Assembly: GCF_032999765.1 (NCBI RefSeq)
Contig: NZ_CP136051.1
Coordinates: 1,898,417 to 1,962,416, forward strand
Direction of reading: 5' to 3'
Source: Imperialibacter roseus
GTDB taxonomy: Bacteria; Bacteroidota; Bacteroidia; Cytophagales; Cyclobacteriaceae
DNA length: 64,000 bases
Under the pieces are notes generated by a model. It made no database searches. It saw only the letters and a list, made by a program, of their open reading frames with translations, and was not told the origin of the DNA. Positions 63,789-64,000 of the stretch are shown here, in pieces. Position 1 is the stretch's first letter, and each line of letters starts with the position of its first letter. A program made the translations under genes and the position numbers.

Positions 63789-63892
63789 AAATAAGCAGTT
63801 GAGCTGCTACAAGGAAACCCCAAATAACAAATGACAAATCTCAAATAAGCTCCAAGGCACAAAATGAGAAACCTCGAAAACAACCTCCAACT

Positions 63893-63967
63893 CCGTGGTC
63901 TGTCCCCCGACAGACCTTGACTAAACTCCTTTGCGATGCGTTTGGGCTGTCAGGGGACGACCCAAGG
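63893..63967. repeat. Two-hairpin repeat, copy 3
   Basis: Same unit as copy 2, preceded by the same caacctccaactccgtgg flank. Its second stem has a change (ggggacgaccc for ggggacagccc) that weakens the pairing. 63789-64000 otherwise holds only the CAAAT-rich repeat at 63820-63870, with no gene. Confidence 0.85.
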
Positions 63968-64000
63968 TCAGAGGACGGCCCAAGTGTCGGTGGATCTGAT

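Noticed and set aside
1-64000. tRNA, rRNA and riboswitch genes
   Set aside because: No stretch with a convincing cloverleaf, rRNA core or known riboswitch consensus was noticed; a covariance-model search would be needed to exclude small RNAs.

Overview
The window looks like chromosome of a marine or soil Bacteroidota of the Cytophagales type. The evidence is the gene content: an ECF sigma/FecR pair with a DUF4974 tail, an STN-domain protein, TPR-containing two-component kinases, flotillin-like FloA, xylan and glucoside hydrolases, and intergenic hairpin repeats typical of that phylum. Moderate G+C and the scarcity of Shine-Dalgarno sequences fit too. I see no rRNA, tRNA, CRISPR or prophage. 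The window opens inside an efflux adaptor gene.

Layout. 1-3750: end of an RND adaptor and its permease. 3794-7104 (minus): overlapping operon of ECF sigma, FecR anti-sigma and an STN protein that carries surface repeats where a TonB receptor would be expected. 7105-9250: a cluster of inverted repeats, a DUF3179 membrane protein and a Uma2 nuclease. 9250-15363 (minus): a glucuronoxylan set (acetylesterase, GH67 alpha-glucuronidase, mannonate dehydratase) interrupted by a small GIY-YIG gene bracketed by inverted repeats. 15609-19785 (minus): a second RND pump with its adaptor. 20144-27002: an operon of two transglutaminase-type proteins around a circularly permuted ATP-grasp/alpha-E fusion, a predicted peptide-modification system whose product is not known. 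27345-28958: an orphan histidine kinase. 29022-33177: alkylation repair, with an AraC-methyltransferase and AlkA on the plus strand and a 2-oxoglutarate oxygenase and a stand-alone Ada zinc domain on the minus strand. Between these two halves lie about 800 bases of palindromes flanked by two copies of a MITE-like element.

33370-38802 is a mixed accessory stretch: CE7 esterase, DMT exporter, GNAT, a zeta-like toxin with a small downstream partner, a DinB-like protein and a secreted protein. 39058-42456 is an operon for periplasmic FAD-dependent sugar oxidation (Tat-exported small subunit, GMC subunit with an apparent Fe-S motif, and a TIM-barrel isomerase/epimerase). 42556-47909 (minus) has floA, a GH3 beta-glucosidase, a secreted protein of uncertain function and a VOC protein. 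48058-50396 is a small defence or stability island with a VapBC-like module sitting between two copies of the 3' end of a NYN-LOTUS gene. 50632-54188 has secreted hydrolase-like and sugar-binding proteins. 54769-57040 is an OmpR-type two-component pair, and 57279-58373 a Rieske oxygenase.

58445-63573 is the most intriguing end. A 42-codon peptide gene with Gly-Gly-Gly and seven prolines abuts a TPR histidine kinase and its NarL-type regulator. A second TPR kinase of identical length follows, set among hairpin repeats and a duplicated gene tail. The best candidates for something undescribed are this peptide-kinase unit, the sigma/FecR/STN-repeat operon, the VapBC insertion into a LOTUS duplication, and the MITE/palindrome block.
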